Of a stretch of DNA of 64,000 nt, positions 24,815-36,197 are shown piece after piece. The notes below the pieces were generated by a model that saw only the letters and a program-made list of their open reading frames with translations, did no database searches and was not told where the DNA came from. How positions within the stretch are numbered: position 1 is the first letter of the stretch; each line of letters opens with the position of its first letter. Position numbers and translations under genes: made by a program. Source of the DNA: Streptomyces violaceoruber (GTDB taxonomy: Bacteria > Actinomycetota > Actinomycetes > Streptomycetales > Streptomycetaceae); assembly GCA_000720805.1 (NCBI GenBank), contig JODI01000033.1, forward strand, positions 29,432 to 93,431, read 5' to 3'.

Positions 24815-25117
24815 TCATCCACCAGCGATGCGGTCACGCCCGTCGGCCGGACCGGTGTGCGGCAGGGACTCGCCGAAGCAGCGCAGCCGCGCCGCCGCCC
24901 GGTCGTCGGGCCGCCCCAGCCGGGTGAGGGAGTCCTTTATCTCGCGGTAGAGACGGGCCTCCAGACCGCAGTCGCCGCACTCGTCCAGATGTGTGACGAC
25001 CCGACGGGCAGTGACCTCATCCGTTTCCCCGTCCAGACAGGCCTGCAGGACGCGCATCACCTCGGCGCAACCCGTCCCGTGCCGCGCCGCGCCCCGCTGT
25101 ATCGGCCAGACCTGCAT
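24815..25117 (-). CDS. Second zinc-binding anti-sigma-like protein
   Basis: A 100-residue paralogue of the anti-sigma protein at 23.8 kb: 'RVLQACLDGETDEVTARRV' and 'THLDECGDCG' (H-x3-C-x2-C) align directly, as do the 'YREIKDSL' and 'HTGPA' segments nearer the C-terminus. The ATG at 25117 follows GAGGTGG. It lies 183 bases before the sigma gene on the same strand. The pair probably arose by local duplication. It may compete for the same sigma factor or serve one encoded elsewhere. Confidence 0.82.
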   Translation of the reverse strand: MQVWPIQRGAARHGTGCAEVMRVLQACLDGETDEVTARRVVTHLDECGDCGLEARLYREIKDSLTRLGRPDDRAAARLRCFGESLPHTGPADGRDRIAGG

Positions 25118-25357
25118 CGTCCACCTCACCTCAGCCGCCGACCGGCCGCCGGGACCGGAACACGCCCCTCGCAGGGACGCGCGACCGGTCTCCACGCTGC
25201 CCGCGCCCCGGGCACCGAACTCCTCGCGCGAGGGAAACCCGGCGACCGCTCTTCGGCATTCCGTCGTGCCGGGCAGACAGCATCGGCGCATGCGGCCGGT
25301 TTGCCGCCGAGCCCTCTTGACAACCTCGGCCAGCCGACGGCAATCTTCCAGTAGACA

Positions 25358-25381
25358 GAAACATGTTTCCGTATTACGGAA
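25358..25381. promoter_or_regulatory. Operator-like palindromes upstream of hydroxypyruvate isomerase
   Basis: TTCCGTATTACGGAA at 25367-25381 is a perfect odd-length palindrome 51 bases before the hyi start. GAAACATGTTTC at 25358-25369 overlaps it. The same 15-mer with two changes stands before glyoxylate carboligase, which points to one regulator for both; an IclR-type AllR is a candidate from family knowledge. The rest of the 315-base gap (25118-25432) holds no gene. Confidence 0.65.
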
Positions 25382-25432
25382 TGCACCTCAGTCCCTACGG
25401 ACACACCGGCACGGAAGGGAGCGCGGCATCCG

Positions 25433-26272
25433 ATGGGATTCGCAGATCAGCGCTTCAACGTCAACCTGTCGATCCTCTTCACGGAACTCCCGCTCCTGGA
25501 GCGCCCCGCGGCCGCCGCCGCGGCCGGCTTCACCGCGGTCGAACTGTGGTGGCCCTGGGCCGGCTCCCCCACCCCCGAGCGCTCCGAACTCGACGCCCTG
25601 AAGAACGCGATCGAGGACGCGGGCGTCCGGCTCACGGGCCTGAACTTCTACGCCGGCCAACTCCCCGGACCGGACCGGGGCGCCCTGTCCATCCCGGGCC
25701 AGGAGTCGGAGAGGTTCCGCGCCAACGTCGACGTGGTCGCCGGCTTCGCCCAGTCCCTCGGCTGCACGGCCCTCAACGCGCTGTACGGCAATCGCGTCGA
25801 CGGCGTGGCCCCCGCGGAGCAGGACGCGCTCGCGCTGGAGAACCTGGCCCTCGCGGCCCGGGCCGCCGACCGGATCGGAGCCGTCCTGCTCGTCGAGACC
25901 CTCAACAGGCGGGAGTCCCCGCGCTATCCGCTGGTGTCCGCCCCGGCCGGCGTCGGCGTCGTCGACAAGGTCAACGCGACGACGGGACTCGGCAACGCCC
26001 GGTTCCTGATGGATCTCTACCACCTCTCCATGAACGGCGAGGACCTGCCGTCGGTGATCGAGCGGTACGCGGCGAAGACCGGCCACGTACAGATCGCCGA
26101 CAACCCCGGACGCGGCGCCCCGGGCACCGGCTCGCTCCCGCTGGAGGACCTCCTCGAGCAGCTGGGGAAGGCCGGTTACGAGGGCTGGGTGGGCCTGGAG
26201 TACAAGCCGGGCGACCGTCCGAGCGCGCAGGCCTTCGACTGGCTGCCCCGCGAAGCCCGCGCAGCCCGCTGA
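25433..26272 (+). CDS. hyi: Hydroxypyruvate isomerase
   Basis: A 279-residue TIM-barrel sugar isomerase. 'GFADQRFNVNLSILFTELP' is the typical N-terminus; metal-binding acidic residues lie in 'LLVETLNRRESPRY' and 'FLMDLYHLSMNGED'; 'HVQIADNPGRGAPGTG' is the family signature. It interconverts hydroxypyruvate and tartronate semialdehyde. It lies 30 bases before tartronate semialdehyde reductase and near glyoxylate carboligase, completing the glyoxylate-to-glycerate path. ATG at 25433. Control is probably through the palindromes upstream. Confidence 0.92.
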   Translation: MGFADQRFNVNLSILFTELPLLERPAAAAAAGFTAVELWWPWAGSPTPERSELDALKNAIEDAGVRLTGLNFYAGQLPGPDRGALSIPGQESERFRANVDVVAGFAQSLGCTALNALYGNRVDGVAPAEQDALALENLALAARAADRIGAVLLVETLNRRESPRYPLVSAPAGVGVVDKVNATTGLGNARFLMDLYHLSMNGEDLPSVIERYAAKTGHVQIADNPGRGAPGTGSLPLEDLLEQLGKAGYEGWVGLEYKPGDRPSAQAFDWLPREARAAR

Positions 26273-26302
26273 CCACCCCCCGTACCGAGAGGCACCTCCC
26301 TC

Positions 26303-27193
26303 ATGAGCAACCTCCCCAAGATCGGCTGGATAGGCCTCGGCATCATGGGCTCCCCGATGTCCGAGAACCTGATCAAGGCGGGTTACGACGTCACCGGCCA
26401 CACCCTGGAGCAGGACAAGCTCGACCGTCTGGCCGCCGCCGGGGGCAGGTCCGCCGGTTCGATCGCCGAGGCGGTCCGGGACGCCGACGTCGTCATCACG
26501 ATGGTGCCGGCCTCCCCGCAGGTCGAGGCCATCGCCTACGGCCCCGACGGCATCCTGGAGAACGCGCGCTCCGGCGCCCTGCTGATCGACATGTCCTCGA
26601 TCACCCCGCAGACCTCGGTCGACCTGGCGAAGGCCGCGGCGGTGAAGGGCATCCGCGTTCTCGACGCGCCCGTGTCAGGCGGCGAGGCCGGTGCGATCGA
26701 GGCCGTGCTGTCGATCATGGTCGGCGGTGAGCAGGCCGACTTCGACGAGGCCGGGCCGGTCTTCCAAGCGCTCGGCAGGACCGTCGTGCTGTGCGGTCCG
26801 CACGGCTCGGGCCAGACCGTGAAGGCCGCGAACCAGCTGATCGTCGCCGTGAACATCCAGGCGTGCGCCGAGGCCGTGGTCTTCCTCGAGAAGTCGGGCG
26901 TGGACCTGGAGGCGGCGCTCGACGTCCTCAACGGCGGCCTCGCGGGATCGACCGTCCTGACCCGCAAGAAGGCCAACTTCCTGAACCGCGACTTCACACC
27001 AGGCTTCCGCATCGACCTCCACCACAAGGACATGGGCATCGTCACCGACGCCGCCCGCACGGTCGGGGCCGCGCTGCCCGCCGGCGCCGTGGTCGCCCAA
27101 CTGGTCGCGAGCCTGCGTGCGCAGGGCGACGGCGGGCTGGACCACTCGGCGCTGCTGCGGGCCGTGGAGCGCCTGTCGGGCGCCCGGGTCTGA
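26303..27193 (+). CDS. Tartronate semialdehyde (2-hydroxy-3-oxopropionate) reductase
   Basis: A 296-residue beta-hydroxyacid dehydrogenase. The N-terminal 'KIGWIGLGIMGSPMSENL' is the dinucleotide loop; 'LDAPVSGGEAGA' is the substrate motif; the catalytic lysine is in 'GSGQTVKAANQLIV'. C-terminal helical dimer domain present. It reduces tartronate semialdehyde to D-glycerate with NAD(P)H. ATG start with GAGAGG before it. It is 30 bases downstream of hyi and almost certainly in the same transcript. Confidence 0.93.
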   Translation: MSNLPKIGWIGLGIMGSPMSENLIKAGYDVTGHTLEQDKLDRLAAAGGRSAGSIAEAVRDADVVITMVPASPQVEAIAYGPDGILENARSGALLIDMSSITPQTSVDLAKAAAVKGIRVLDAPVSGGEAGAIEAVLSIMVGGEQADFDEAGPVFQALGRTVVLCGPHGSGQTVKAANQLIVAVNIQACAEAVVFLEKSGVDLEAALDVLNGGLAGSTVLTRKKANFLNRDFTPGFRIDLHHKDMGIVTDAARTVGAALPAGAVVAQLVASLRAQGDGGLDHSALLRAVERLSGARV

Positions 27194-27403
27194 CCGGCCC
27201 TCCCCCAAGCTCCGGGCGGCTCGGCGCCGACATCCGTCCTGTCGCGCCCAGGCGCCGGCGCCGCCCGGAATCCGGACGGCCGAGGCGGCGTGCGAGCCGG
27301 CGTGGTGGTGAGGGCGCGGGGCGGCGGGGCCCGGGCGGTGGCAAGGACGCGGGGAGTGCACCGTGGGGGTGCGGATCCGTCCCGTCCGCAGGACGCTGAA
27401 GGC

Positions 27404-27670
27404 ATGGCATCAGCACATCCCGCACAGCACCCCGACCCGCGGCAACCGCACCACCCGCACGTCGTGGTCCACCCGCCGGCCCTGGACGGCTCCCGGCGCG
27501 TCACCGCGGACGACGAGAGCCTGGGGGTCGCCTCCCACCTGGACGATGTCGTCGAGTTGCTGCGGCTCGCCGACCTCGATCAGGTCGAGGTCGAGGAGAG
27601 CGACATCGTCGAATGGCAGGGTGGCGGTCCTGACGACTGGCCGGGGCTGTCCGAGCACCACGAGCGATGA
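27404..27670 (+). CDS. Small conserved-type hypothetical protein
   Basis: An 88-residue acidic protein with a His/Pro-rich head and a body 'VASHLDDVVELLRLADLDQ' followed by 'VEVEESDIVEWQGGGPDDW'. I start at the ATG at 27404 because the upstream frame is Arg/Gly-rich and looks non-coding. There is no clear ribosome site, so the start is tentative. A strong terminator follows 56 bases after the stop. I do not recognise a function. Confidence 0.55.
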   Translation: MASAHPAQHPDPRQPHHPHVVVHPPALDGSRRVTADDESLGVASHLDDVVELLRLADLDQVEVEESDIVEWQGGGPDDWPGLSEHHER

Positions 27671-27726
27671 GCCGTGTACGACAACGGTCGTACGCCGGCT
27701 ACGGAACCCTCAAATCAAGCTCTGAA

Positions 27727-27763
27727 CCCGCGCCCGGGGGCTTCAACCGCCCCCGGGCGCGGG
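27727..27763 (+). terminator. Strong terminator hairpin
   Basis: A perfect 15-bp stem, CCCGCGCCCGGGGGC at 27727-27741 with its complement at 27749-27763, and a 7-base loop. It follows the small hypothetical gene and ends that transcript. Confidence 0.9.
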
Positions 27764-27825
27764 CACATTCTCGTCACGTGGAGTCCGCCGGCACGGGGGC
27801 GGCGGGCCCCACGCCGGGGGGGGTC

Positions 27826-28398
27826 ATGGGCAGCAGTACGAGGCTCCGGCTGGAGCCGTACGAGGTCGCACTGCTGCGGGGCGGTCCCCGCGCCGCCGTC
27901 ACGGTCGCCGTGCTGGCCCTGTACCTACGGGGCGCCGCCGAAGCCGGCCGACCGGGCACGGTACGGGTCTCGGGGGAGCCCGTGGGTGCGGGGCAGGCCC
28001 TGTCACCGCTCGCCGAGGCGGTGCTCGCCGAACTGCGACAGCCCGTGGGGGTACGGGAGTTGGCGGGTCGGCCGGGCGTACGGCGAGCGGTGGCCGACAT
28101 CCGGCGCGGGCTGGCGGCCGCCGGTCTGCTGCGTTCCCTTCCGGCGCGTCGGACGCGTGCGGGGCGGCGCACGCTCGACGCCCTTCACGCCGGGCATCCG
28201 CTTCCTCGTGACCGGAAGGCCCTGTCGGCCGACGAGGCTCTGATCGCGGTGGCCCTGCACGGTGATCCGGCCCTGCGTCTCGTGGCGGGACGCTTCGCCC
28301 TGCGGGCGGGGCTCATCCCCCGCGTGGAGGTGGCGGACAAGGGACTCCTGCGGCACGCCCCGCGCTCGGAGTACTCCTGCGGCGGCGTCTCGGACTGA
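27826..28398 (+). CDS. TIGR04222-like hypothetical protein
   Basis: A 190-residue protein. 'LEPYEVALLRGGPRAAVTVA' and a second half with 'LSPLAEAVLAELRQP' resemble the first domain of actinobacterial TIGR04222 proteins, which usually carry membrane helices and a C-terminal Cys/Gly-rich tail. Here there is no clear membrane segment and the chain ends with 'SEYSCGGVSD', so it may be a short family member. ATG at 27826; the frame upstream runs through the terminator and is not coding. Confidence 0.65.
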   Translation: MGSSTRLRLEPYEVALLRGGPRAAVTVAVLALYLRGAAEAGRPGTVRVSGEPVGAGQALSPLAEAVLAELRQPVGVRELAGRPGVRRAVADIRRGLAAAGLLRSLPARRTRAGRRTLDALHAGHPLPRDRKALSADEALIAVALHGDPALRLVAGRFALRAGLIPRVEVADKGLLRHAPRSEYSCGGVSD

Positions 28399-28411
28399 GG
28401 GCATACCCAAC

Positions 28412-28438
28412 GGGCGGCCCTCCCCCGGTGGGCCGCCC
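28412..28438. terminator. Bidirectional terminator between convergent genes
   Basis: GGGCGGCCC at 28412-28420 pairs with GGGCCGCCC at 28430-28438 over a 9-base loop, in the 63-base gap between two convergent genes. Confidence 0.8.
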
Positions 28439-28461
28439 CTTCGTGCGGGGGCTGCGGGCTG

Positions 28462-30246
<1,785 letters not shown>

Positions 30247-30304
30247 CGAGTACTCCTGCTCCGGCTGTCGGATCGGCACTCCCGTCGCGCTCCACGGCGA
30301 GAAC

Positions 30305-30340
30305 TTCCACATTACGGAAAATAAATTCTACGATCTGGAA
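30305..30340. promoter_or_regulatory. Operator-like sites upstream of glyoxylate carboligase
   Basis: TTCCACATTACGGAA at 30305-30319 differs from the hyi palindrome at two positions. A weaker copy, TTCTACGATCTGGAA, follows at 30326-30340, 21 bases on. The surrounding 30 bases are unusually AT-rich for this genome and probably include the promoter. Confidence 0.6.
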
Positions 30341-30403
30341 TTAATGTAAGAGGGTGGGTGAAGGCCGTCAAGAGACGGACAAGCGTGGGTTCGCTGGAGG
30401 ACG

Positions 30404-31165
30404 ATGGGGGCCATGTCCGAGAGCGTCCCGGTGCGCTGCCCGGCCTGTCGGCGCGGGCATCGCTACGCGGCACCGTCGTACCCCTGCGTGTGCGGCGCCC
30501 CCGTCAGCCCGCCCCTCGACCGGCAGGGCACGGCCACCGCCGTCACCCATCCCGCCTGGGAGGAGCAGTGGGTCACGGTCCGCTGCTCCTCCTGCGGCCG
30601 CGGCGCCCAGTGGCCACACCCGGAACTGGGCTGCCCGTGCGGGACGACGCTGCGGATCGCGGTGGCCGACGTCACCGCAACGGCGGGAGCGACAACGGCG
30701 GGAGCGACCGCCACCGAGAACATCCCAGCCGGTGAGACTTCCGCCGGCCCGCCCTCTCCCGCGCCCCTTCCCGCCCCGAGCCCCCGACGCGCCTTCCAGC
30801 CCGTGGCCATCCGTACCGCCCGGGACGCCGTCACGGCCACCGCGCTCTACTTGCGGTGGCTGGGCTACCGGGACATCCGCCGTGCCGACCAGCGGCCGCC
30901 GTCCGGTATCGGCATCGCCGCGCGGGGGCTGCTGGCGCAGGTGGATCCGACCGTGCGGCCGGCCTCGGTGCGGGACGTGGAGTGCCTGTGGCTGACGGCC
31001 ATGACGGAGTCCTCGCGCTGCGTCTACTTCTCCGTCGCCGGATACGCGGACGACGCCCGGGCACGCGCCGACGGACTGGGCGTCCCGCTGTTCGTGCTGG
31101 ACCCCACCGGAGTTCCGCAGCCCGTCAACAGTCCCGCGGACGAGCTCGACGCCACGGGGACCTGA
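30404..31165 (+). CDS. Double zinc-ribbon protein with restriction-fold-like C-terminus
   Basis: A 253-residue protein. Two zinc ribbons lie at about 8-32 ('CPACRRG' to 'CVCG') and 60-85 ('CSSCGRG' to 'CPCG'), followed by an Ala/Pro linker. The last 125 residues ('AVTATALYLRWLGYRDIRR' then 'CVYFSVAGYADDARARADGL') resemble the helix-strand order of Mrr-type restriction-endonuclease-like domains, but the D...ExK catalytic triad is not seen. ATG at 30404 follows GGAGG by about five bases. It may bind nucleic acid without cutting it. No methylase or other defence gene is adjacent. Confidence 0.65.
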   Translation: MGAMSESVPVRCPACRRGHRYAAPSYPCVCGAPVSPPLDRQGTATAVTHPAWEEQWVTVRCSSCGRGAQWPHPELGCPCGTTLRIAVADVTATAGATTAGATATENIPAGETSAGPPSPAPLPAPSPRRAFQPVAIRTARDAVTATALYLRWLGYRDIRRADQRPPSGIGIAARGLLAQVDPTVRPASVRDVECLWLTAMTESSRCVYFSVAGYADDARARADGLGVPLFVLDPTGVPQPVNSPADELDATGT

Positions 31166-31215
31166 GCCCTGGTATATCGCTCGCGCGGCGCCTCGGCGTG
31201 CCCGAGACTCGACGG

Positions 31216-31719
31216 ATGCGCATCCGTTCCGCCGCCGCCGGAGAGCTCCCGCTGCTCCAGGACATCGAGCGCGCCGCCGGCGCCCCCTTCCGCGAACTGA
31301 GCATGACGGAGATCGCGGAGGACGAGCCGCCCACCTCACAGGTGCTGGAGCGGTACCGGAGGGCGGGGCGTCTGTGGGTCGCGGCCGACGACGAGGACCG
31401 TCCCGTCGCCTATCTGATGGGCGAGCCGGTGGACGGTGCCTTCCATGTGGAGCAGGTGTCGGTGCACCCCGGGGCCGCCCGCCGGGGTGTGGGCCGGACC
31501 CTTCTCGCGTACGTCGCCGACCGCGCCCGCGAGAAGGGCCTGAGCGGTCTCACCCTCACCACCTTCACGACGGTGCCGTGGAACGCCCCCTACTACACGC
31601 GCCTCGGCTTCCGCGTCCTGGACGAGGCCCGGCTCACCCCTGGGCTACGGCAGATCCGCACCCACGAGGCGAGCATCGGCCTCGACCGGTGGCCGAGGGT
31701 CTGCATGCGCCGCGACTAG
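31216..31719 (+). CDS. GNAT-family N-acetyltransferase
   Basis: A 167-residue single GNAT domain. The acetyl-CoA loop is '[18 protein letters not shown]', and '[20 protein letters not shown]' is the closing motif B. The substrate is not evident. ATG at 31216. The stop TAG shares the CTAG sequence with the stop of the convergent CoA ligase, so the two genes overlap by four bases with no space for a separate terminator. Confidence 0.9.
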   Translation: MRIRSAAAGELPLLQDIERAAGAPFRELSMTEIAEDEPPTSQVLERYRRAGRLWVAADDEDRPVAYLMGEPVDGAFHVEQVSVHPGAARRGVGRTLLAYVADRAREKGLSGLTLTTFTTVPWNAPYYTRLGFRVLDEARLTPGLRQIRTHEASIGLDRWPRVCMRRD

Positions 31720-33338
31720 CCGGCATGGGCCCCGCCGTCGCCGTACGGCTCCCCGGCATACCGCTCCCGCAACTCCACCTTCCGCACCTTCCCGGACACC
31801 GTCATCGGGAAGGAGTCGAGGACCTGGAGTCGGCTCGGGATCTTGTAGTGCGCCAACCGCCCCTCGCAGAAGGTCCGTAGCTCGTCCAGGGTGAGCGGGT
31901 CGGCCGCATCCCGTGGGATGACGCAGGCGAGCACCTCCTCGCCGTACCGTTCGTGCGGTACGCCGACCACCTGGACGTCCGCGATCTTCGGATGGGCGTA
32001 GAGGAACTCCTCGATCTCGCGCGGGTAGATGTTCTCCCCGCCCCGGATGATCATGTCCTTGATGCGGCCGACGATCTCGACGTACCCGTCCTCACGCATC
32101 ACCGCCAGGTCGCCGGTGTGCATCCAGCGGCCCTGGTCGACGGCCTCGGCTGTCTTCTCGGGCTCGTTCCAGTAGCCGAGCATCACGCTGTAGCCGCGGG
32201 TGCACAACTCGCCCGCGGTGCCGCGCGGTGGGGTGACTCCGGTGGCCGGGTCGACGACCTTGACCTCGAGGTGCGGCAGGACGCGGCCGACGGTGGCGGT
32301 GCGGTGCTCCAGGTCGTCGTCCCTGCGGGTCTGCAGGGACACCGGGGAGGTCTCGGTCATGCCGTAGCAGATGGAGACCTCCGCCATGTGCATCTCGGCG
32401 ACCACCCGCTTCATCACCTCCACCGGACAGGGCGAGCCCGCCATGATGCCGGTGCGCAGGGAGGACAGGTCGTACGTGGCGAAGTCGGGGAGGTTCAGCT
32501 CCGCGATGAACATGGTCGGGACGCCGTACAGGGACGTGCAGCGCTCCTGCTGGACCGCGCGCAGGGTGGCGGCAGGATCGAAGGACGGGGCCGGGATGAC
32601 GACGCAGGCGCCGTGCGAGGTGGCGGCCAGGTTCCCCATCACCATGCCGAAGCAGTGGTAGAAGGGCACCGGGACGCAGATCCGGTCCTGCTCGGTGTAG
32701 GCGACCAACTCGCCCACGAAGTACCCGTTGTTGAGGATGTTGTGGTGGGACAGTGTGGCGCCCTTGGGGAAGCCCGTCGTACCCGACGTGTACTGGATGT
32801 TGATCGGGTCGTCGCAGGACAGGTCCTCGTAGCGCGGGTCGGGGGTCGCGCGGCCGAGCAGCGCGTCCCAGCTCGGGTCGCCGATGAACACGACCTCGCG
32901 CAACTGGGGGCACCTGCCGCGCACTTCCTGGACCATGGCCCGGTAGTCGCTGCTCTTGTGGCTGACGGAGGCGACCAACAAGGAGATCCCGGCCTGCTTG
33001 AGGACGTACTCGACCTCGTGGGTGCGGTAGGCCGGGTTGATGTTGACCATGACCGCTCCGACGCGGGCGGTGGCGTACTGGACGAGCACCCACTCGGGGC
33101 AGTTGACCGCCCAGATCCCCACCCGGTCGCCCTTGGCGACCCCGGCGGCCAGCAGCGCGGACGCCAACTCCTCGATGTCGGCGGCGAACCGGGCGTAGGT
33201 CCAGCGCCGCCCGGACGGCACGTCGACGAGTGCCTCGCGCTCCGGCCAGGCGGCGACCGCCCGGTCCAGGTTGGCGCCGATGGTGTCGCCGAGCAGGACC
33301 GTGCCGCTCGTCCCGTGGCTGTACGACAGCCCGCTCAC
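31716..33338 (-). CDS. Acyl-CoA synthetase (AMP-binding)
   Basis: A 540-residue fatty-acyl/AMP-forming CoA ligase of the FadD/medium-chain type. '[20 protein letters not shown]' is the phosphate loop (motif I), '[10 protein letters not shown]' motif III, '[20 protein letters not shown]' and '[20 protein letters not shown]' the hinge, and '[14 protein letters not shown]' carries the catalytic lysine. GTG start at 33338 overlaps the previous stop by GTGA, so it is co-translated with the ligase upstream. The acid substrate is not determined. Confidence 0.92.
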   Translation of the reverse strand: MSGLSYSHGTSGTVLLGDTIGANLDRAVAAWPEREALVDVPSGRRWTYARFAADIEELASALLAAGVAKGDRVGIWAVNCPEWVLVQYATARVGAVMVNINPAYRTHEVEYVLKQAGISLLVASVSHKSSDYRAMVQEVRGRCPQLREVVFIGDPSWDALLGRATPDPRYEDLSCDDPINIQYTSGTTGFPKGATLSHHNILNNGYFVGELVAYTEQDRICVPVPFYHCFGMVMGNLAATSHGACVVIPAPSFDPAATLRAVQQERCTSLYGVPTMFIAELNLPDFATYDLSSLRTGIMAGSPCPVEVMKRVVAEMHMAEVSICYGMTETSPVSLQTRRDDDLEHRTATVGRVLPHLEVKVVDPATGVTPPRGTAGELCTRGYSVMLGYWNEPEKTAEAVDQGRWMHTGDLAVMREDGYVEIVGRIKDMIIRGGENIYPREIEEFLYAHPKIADVQVVGVPHERYGEEVLACVIPRDAADPLTLDELRTFCEGRLAHYKIPSRLQVLDSFPMTVSGKVRKVELRERYAGEPYGDGGAHAG

Positions 33339-35005
33339 CGGAAGTCCTCCTCGCGGTACTCGGCGTCCGAACCCGCGGCCGTGGCCTCGCGCAGTTCGAT
33401 GCGGCGGATCTTGCCGGAGACGGTCTTCGGCAGGGGCGCGAACTCCAGGCGGCGGACGCGCTTGTAGGGGGCGAGGACCTCGCGGGAGTGCTCGAACAGC
33501 ACCTTCGCGGTGTCGGCGCCGGGCTCCCAGCCCTCGGCCAGCACCACGTATGCCTTCGGCACGGCGAGCCGCAGCTCGTCCGGCGCGGGCACGACGGCCG
33601 CCTCCGCCACCGCCTCGTGCTCCAGCAGCGCGCTCTCCAGCTCGAACGGGCTGATCTTGTAGTCGGAGGCCTTGAAGACGTCGTCGGCGCGGCCGACGTA
33701 GGTGATGTAGCCGTCGGCGTCCCGGGAGCCGATGTCCCCGGTGCGGTAGTAGCCGCCGGCCATCGCCTCCGCCGTACGGCCGGGGTCGCCGTGGTAGCCG
33801 GTCATCAGGCCGACCGGCCTCGTCGAGAGGTCGAGGGAGATCTCGCCCTCCGCCGCACCGGGCGCCCCCGACACCGGGTCGAGGAGCTCCACCCGGTAGC
33901 CGGGGCTCGGCCGGCCCATCGAGCCCGTCTTCAGGGGCTGGCCGGGGCTGTTGGAGACCTGGACCGCGGTCTCGGTCTGCCCGAAGCCGTCCCGGATCGT
34001 CACGCCCCAGGCCCGGCGGACCTGGTCGATGACCTCCGGGTTCAGTGGCTCGCCGGCGGCCACCACCTCGCGCGGCCGGGTGCGCAGCTGGGTCAGGTCG
34101 GCCTGGATGAGCATCCGCCACACGGTCGGCGGAGCGCAGAACGTGGTCACGCCGGCGCGGTCCATCTCCGCCATCAGCCGGGCCGGGTCGAAGCGCGTGT
34201 AGTTGTACAGGAAGACGGTCGCCTCCGCGTTCCACGGCGCGAACAGGTTCGACCAGGCGTGCTTGGCCCAGCCCGGCGAGGAGATGTTCAGGTGTACGTC
34301 GCCGGGCTGGATGCCGATCCAGTACATGGTCGCCAGGTGCCCGATCGGGTACGAGGCGTGGGTGTGCTCGACGAGTTTGGGGCGGGCCGTCGTACCGGAG
34401 GTGAAGTAGAGCATCAGCGGGTCGTCGGCCAGGGTGGGGCCGTCGGGGAGGAACTCGGCGGAGGCGGTCTGCGCGTCCTCGTACGGCTGCCAGCCCTCCG
34501 GTACGCCGCCGACGGCCGTGCGTGTGTAGTCGCCGGGCACCTCGTCGAACTTGCCGGCGTCCTCGGCCCGGACCAGCACGTGCCGCACCTGCCCGCGCTC
34601 GACCCGGTCGCGCAGGTCGGCCGGGCCGAGCAGCGGGGTCGCCGGGATGACGACGGCCCGCAGCTTCATGGCGGCCAGGGCCGTCTCCCACAGCTCGACC
34701 TGGTTGCCGAGCATGACGAGGATCCGGTCCTCGGCGCCGACCCCGCGCTCGCGCAGCAGGTTGGCGACCTTGTTGGACCGCTCGGACATCTCGGCGAAGG
34801 TGAGCCGGACCTCGGACCCGTCCTCCTCGACGATGTGCAGCGCGGTCCGGTCGTTGCCGGCCGCGATCTCGTCGAACCAGTCGAGCGCCCAGTTGAAGTG
34901 CTGGGGGCGGGGCCAGTCGAAACCCTCGTACGCCGTGGCGTAGTCCTCGCGGTGTTCCAGCAGGAAGTCCCGCGCGCTGCGGAAGAGCTCCGTCGCGGTC
35001 GTCAT
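33335..35005 (-). CDS. AMP-binding acyl-CoA ligase, MACS-like
   Basis: A 556-residue ligase of the medium-chain acyl/benzoate-CoA branch: '[20 protein letters not shown]' is the phosphate loop, '[12 protein letters not shown]' motif III, '[20 protein letters not shown]' and '[19 protein letters not shown]' the hinge, and '[16 protein letters not shown]' the lysine motif. ATG at 35005 has GGAGGAC before it; the longer frame upstream is not coding. It overlaps the second ligase by GTGA. Both are divergent from a GAF-LuxR regulator across 115 bases. Confidence 0.92.
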   Translation of the reverse strand: MTTATELFRSARDFLLEHREDYATAYEGFDWPRPQHFNWALDWFDEIAAGNDRTALHIVEEDGSEVRLTFAEMSERSNKVANLLRERGVGAEDRILVMLGNQVELWETALAAMKLRAVVIPATPLLGPADLRDRVERGQVRHVLVRAEDAGKFDEVPGDYTRTAVGGVPEGWQPYEDAQTASAEFLPDGPTLADDPLMLYFTSGTTARPKLVEHTHASYPIGHLATMYWIGIQPGDVHLNISSPGWAKHAWSNLFAPWNAEATVFLYNYTRFDPARLMAEMDRAGVTTFCAPPTVWRMLIQADLTQLRTRPREVVAAGEPLNPEVIDQVRRAWGVTIRDGFGQTETAVQVSNSPGQPLKTGSMGRPSPGYRVELLDPVSGAPGAAEGEISLDLSTRPVGLMTGYHGDPGRTAEAMAGGYYRTGDIGSRDADGYITYVGRADDVFKASDYKISPFELESALLEHEAVAEAAVVPAPDELRLAVPKAYVVLAEGWEPGADTAKVLFEHSREVLAPYKRVRRLEFAPLPKTVSGKIRRIELREATAAGSDAEYREEDFR

Positions 35006-35120
35006 CTGTCCTCCTCGGTACCGGCACCATTGCCGGGCGGGTCTCTGCCATCGTGTAATCCGTGATGCAGGTCTCACTACCCCCGAACAGGGGTGTGTGC
35101 CGCAGTGAAGGGGCGAGGAC

Positions 35121-36032
35121 GTGGCAACAGAGGGGTCCTGGTCGGCGTCGGTGCCAGCGTCGGCGTCGGTGCCGGCGTCAGCGTCGGCGTCGGCGTCGGC
35201 GGAGATCCGCGGTGCGCTGGCGCGGCTGCGGCGCACGACCGGGCTTCCGGTCGCGTTCGGCGGCCTGGTGGAGCCGGGCCGCCGCCGGATACGCATCAGC
35301 GAACTGAACGGCACGACCACTCTCGCGCTCAGTTCCCTCGCCGTGACCTCCGGCTACGGCCTCGGCGGCAGGGCGGTGGCCCTGGGGCGCCCGTGTGCGG
35401 TGCCGGACTACTCGTCCTCGCGGCAGATCAGCCACGAGTACGACACCGCCGTCGCCGCGGAGGGACTGCGCGCGGTGCTGGCGGTGCCCGTCGTCGTACG
35501 GCGCCGGGTGCGCGGCGTGCTCTACGGTGCCCTGCGCGACGCCCGGCCCCTGGGCGACCGCACGCTCACCGCGGCGATGGATGCCGCGCGGGACGTGGAG
35601 CAGGCGCTGCTCGTCGCGGACGAGGTCCGGGAGCTCATGGCGGCGGCCCACGCGCAGCCGCCCCGGCCCGCCGCGGACCGCTCCGGGTGGGAACAGGTAC
35701 GGGAGGCACACGCGGCCCTGCGGGCGCTGGCCCCGCGAATCACGGACCCCGCGCTGAGGGCGGAGCTGCTGGCCGCGTGCGGGCTGCTGACGCCGGGAAG
35801 CGCACTGCCGGTGGGGACGGGCGCGCCGTCACAGCGGGTGAGCCTGGCGCCCCGCGAGGTCGACGTACTGGCATGTGTCGCCGCCGGGGCGACGAACGCG
35901 GTGACCGCGGAACGCCTGGGGGTGACCGCCGAGACGGTCAAGGGGTATCTCCGGTCGGCGATGCGGAAACTGGGGGCGCGGACCCGGGGCGAGGCGGTCG
36001 TCGCCGCACGTCGGGCGGGGTGGCTGCCGTAG
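35121..36032 (+). CDS. GAF-LuxR transcriptional regulator
   Basis: A 303-residue one-component regulator with an N-terminal Ser/Ala/Val/Pro repeat (about 8-27, made from GCGTCG-type repeats), a GAF domain at about 30-160, a helical linker, and a C-terminal LuxR HTH ('[19 protein letters not shown]', '[16 protein letters not shown]'). It is divergent from the two CoA ligase genes and is their likely regulator, with the acid or its CoA thioester as a possible GAF ligand. ATG at 35121. Confidence 0.88.
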   Translation: MATEGSWSASVPASASVPASASASASAEIRGALARLRRTTGLPVAFGGLVEPGRRRIRISELNGTTTLALSSLAVTSGYGLGGRAVALGRPCAVPDYSSSRQISHEYDTAVAAEGLRAVLAVPVVVRRRVRGVLYGALRDARPLGDRTLTAAMDAARDVEQALLVADEVRELMAAAHAQPPRPAADRSGWEQVREAHAALRALAPRITDPALRAELLAACGLLTPGSALPVGTGAPSQRVSLAPREVDVLACVAAGATNAVTAERLGVTAETVKGYLRSAMRKLGARTRGEAVVAARRAGWLP

Positions 36033-36197
36033 CGGCGGCCTGGAAGGGAGCCCTGGAAGAGGGCGCTCGTTATTCGCGCCCGGGTACGCTGCATTTCTCC
36101 CCTACCATCACGTTGTTATTTCCCTCACCACCGCGCCCCGCCGAATTCCAAAGACCGTTGCCTAACATTGGCCAGGACACGACACACGGAGGGAGCG

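Noticed and set aside
30404..31165. Restriction-modification or defence system
   Set aside because: The C-terminal domain lacks the endonuclease triad and no methylase, helicase or other defence gene is adjacent.
31716..35051. A single 1111-residue ligase fusion on the minus strand
   Set aside because: The first half is an out-of-frame shadow of the separate upstream ligase; the real gene starts at the GTG at 33338 with a GTGA overlap.
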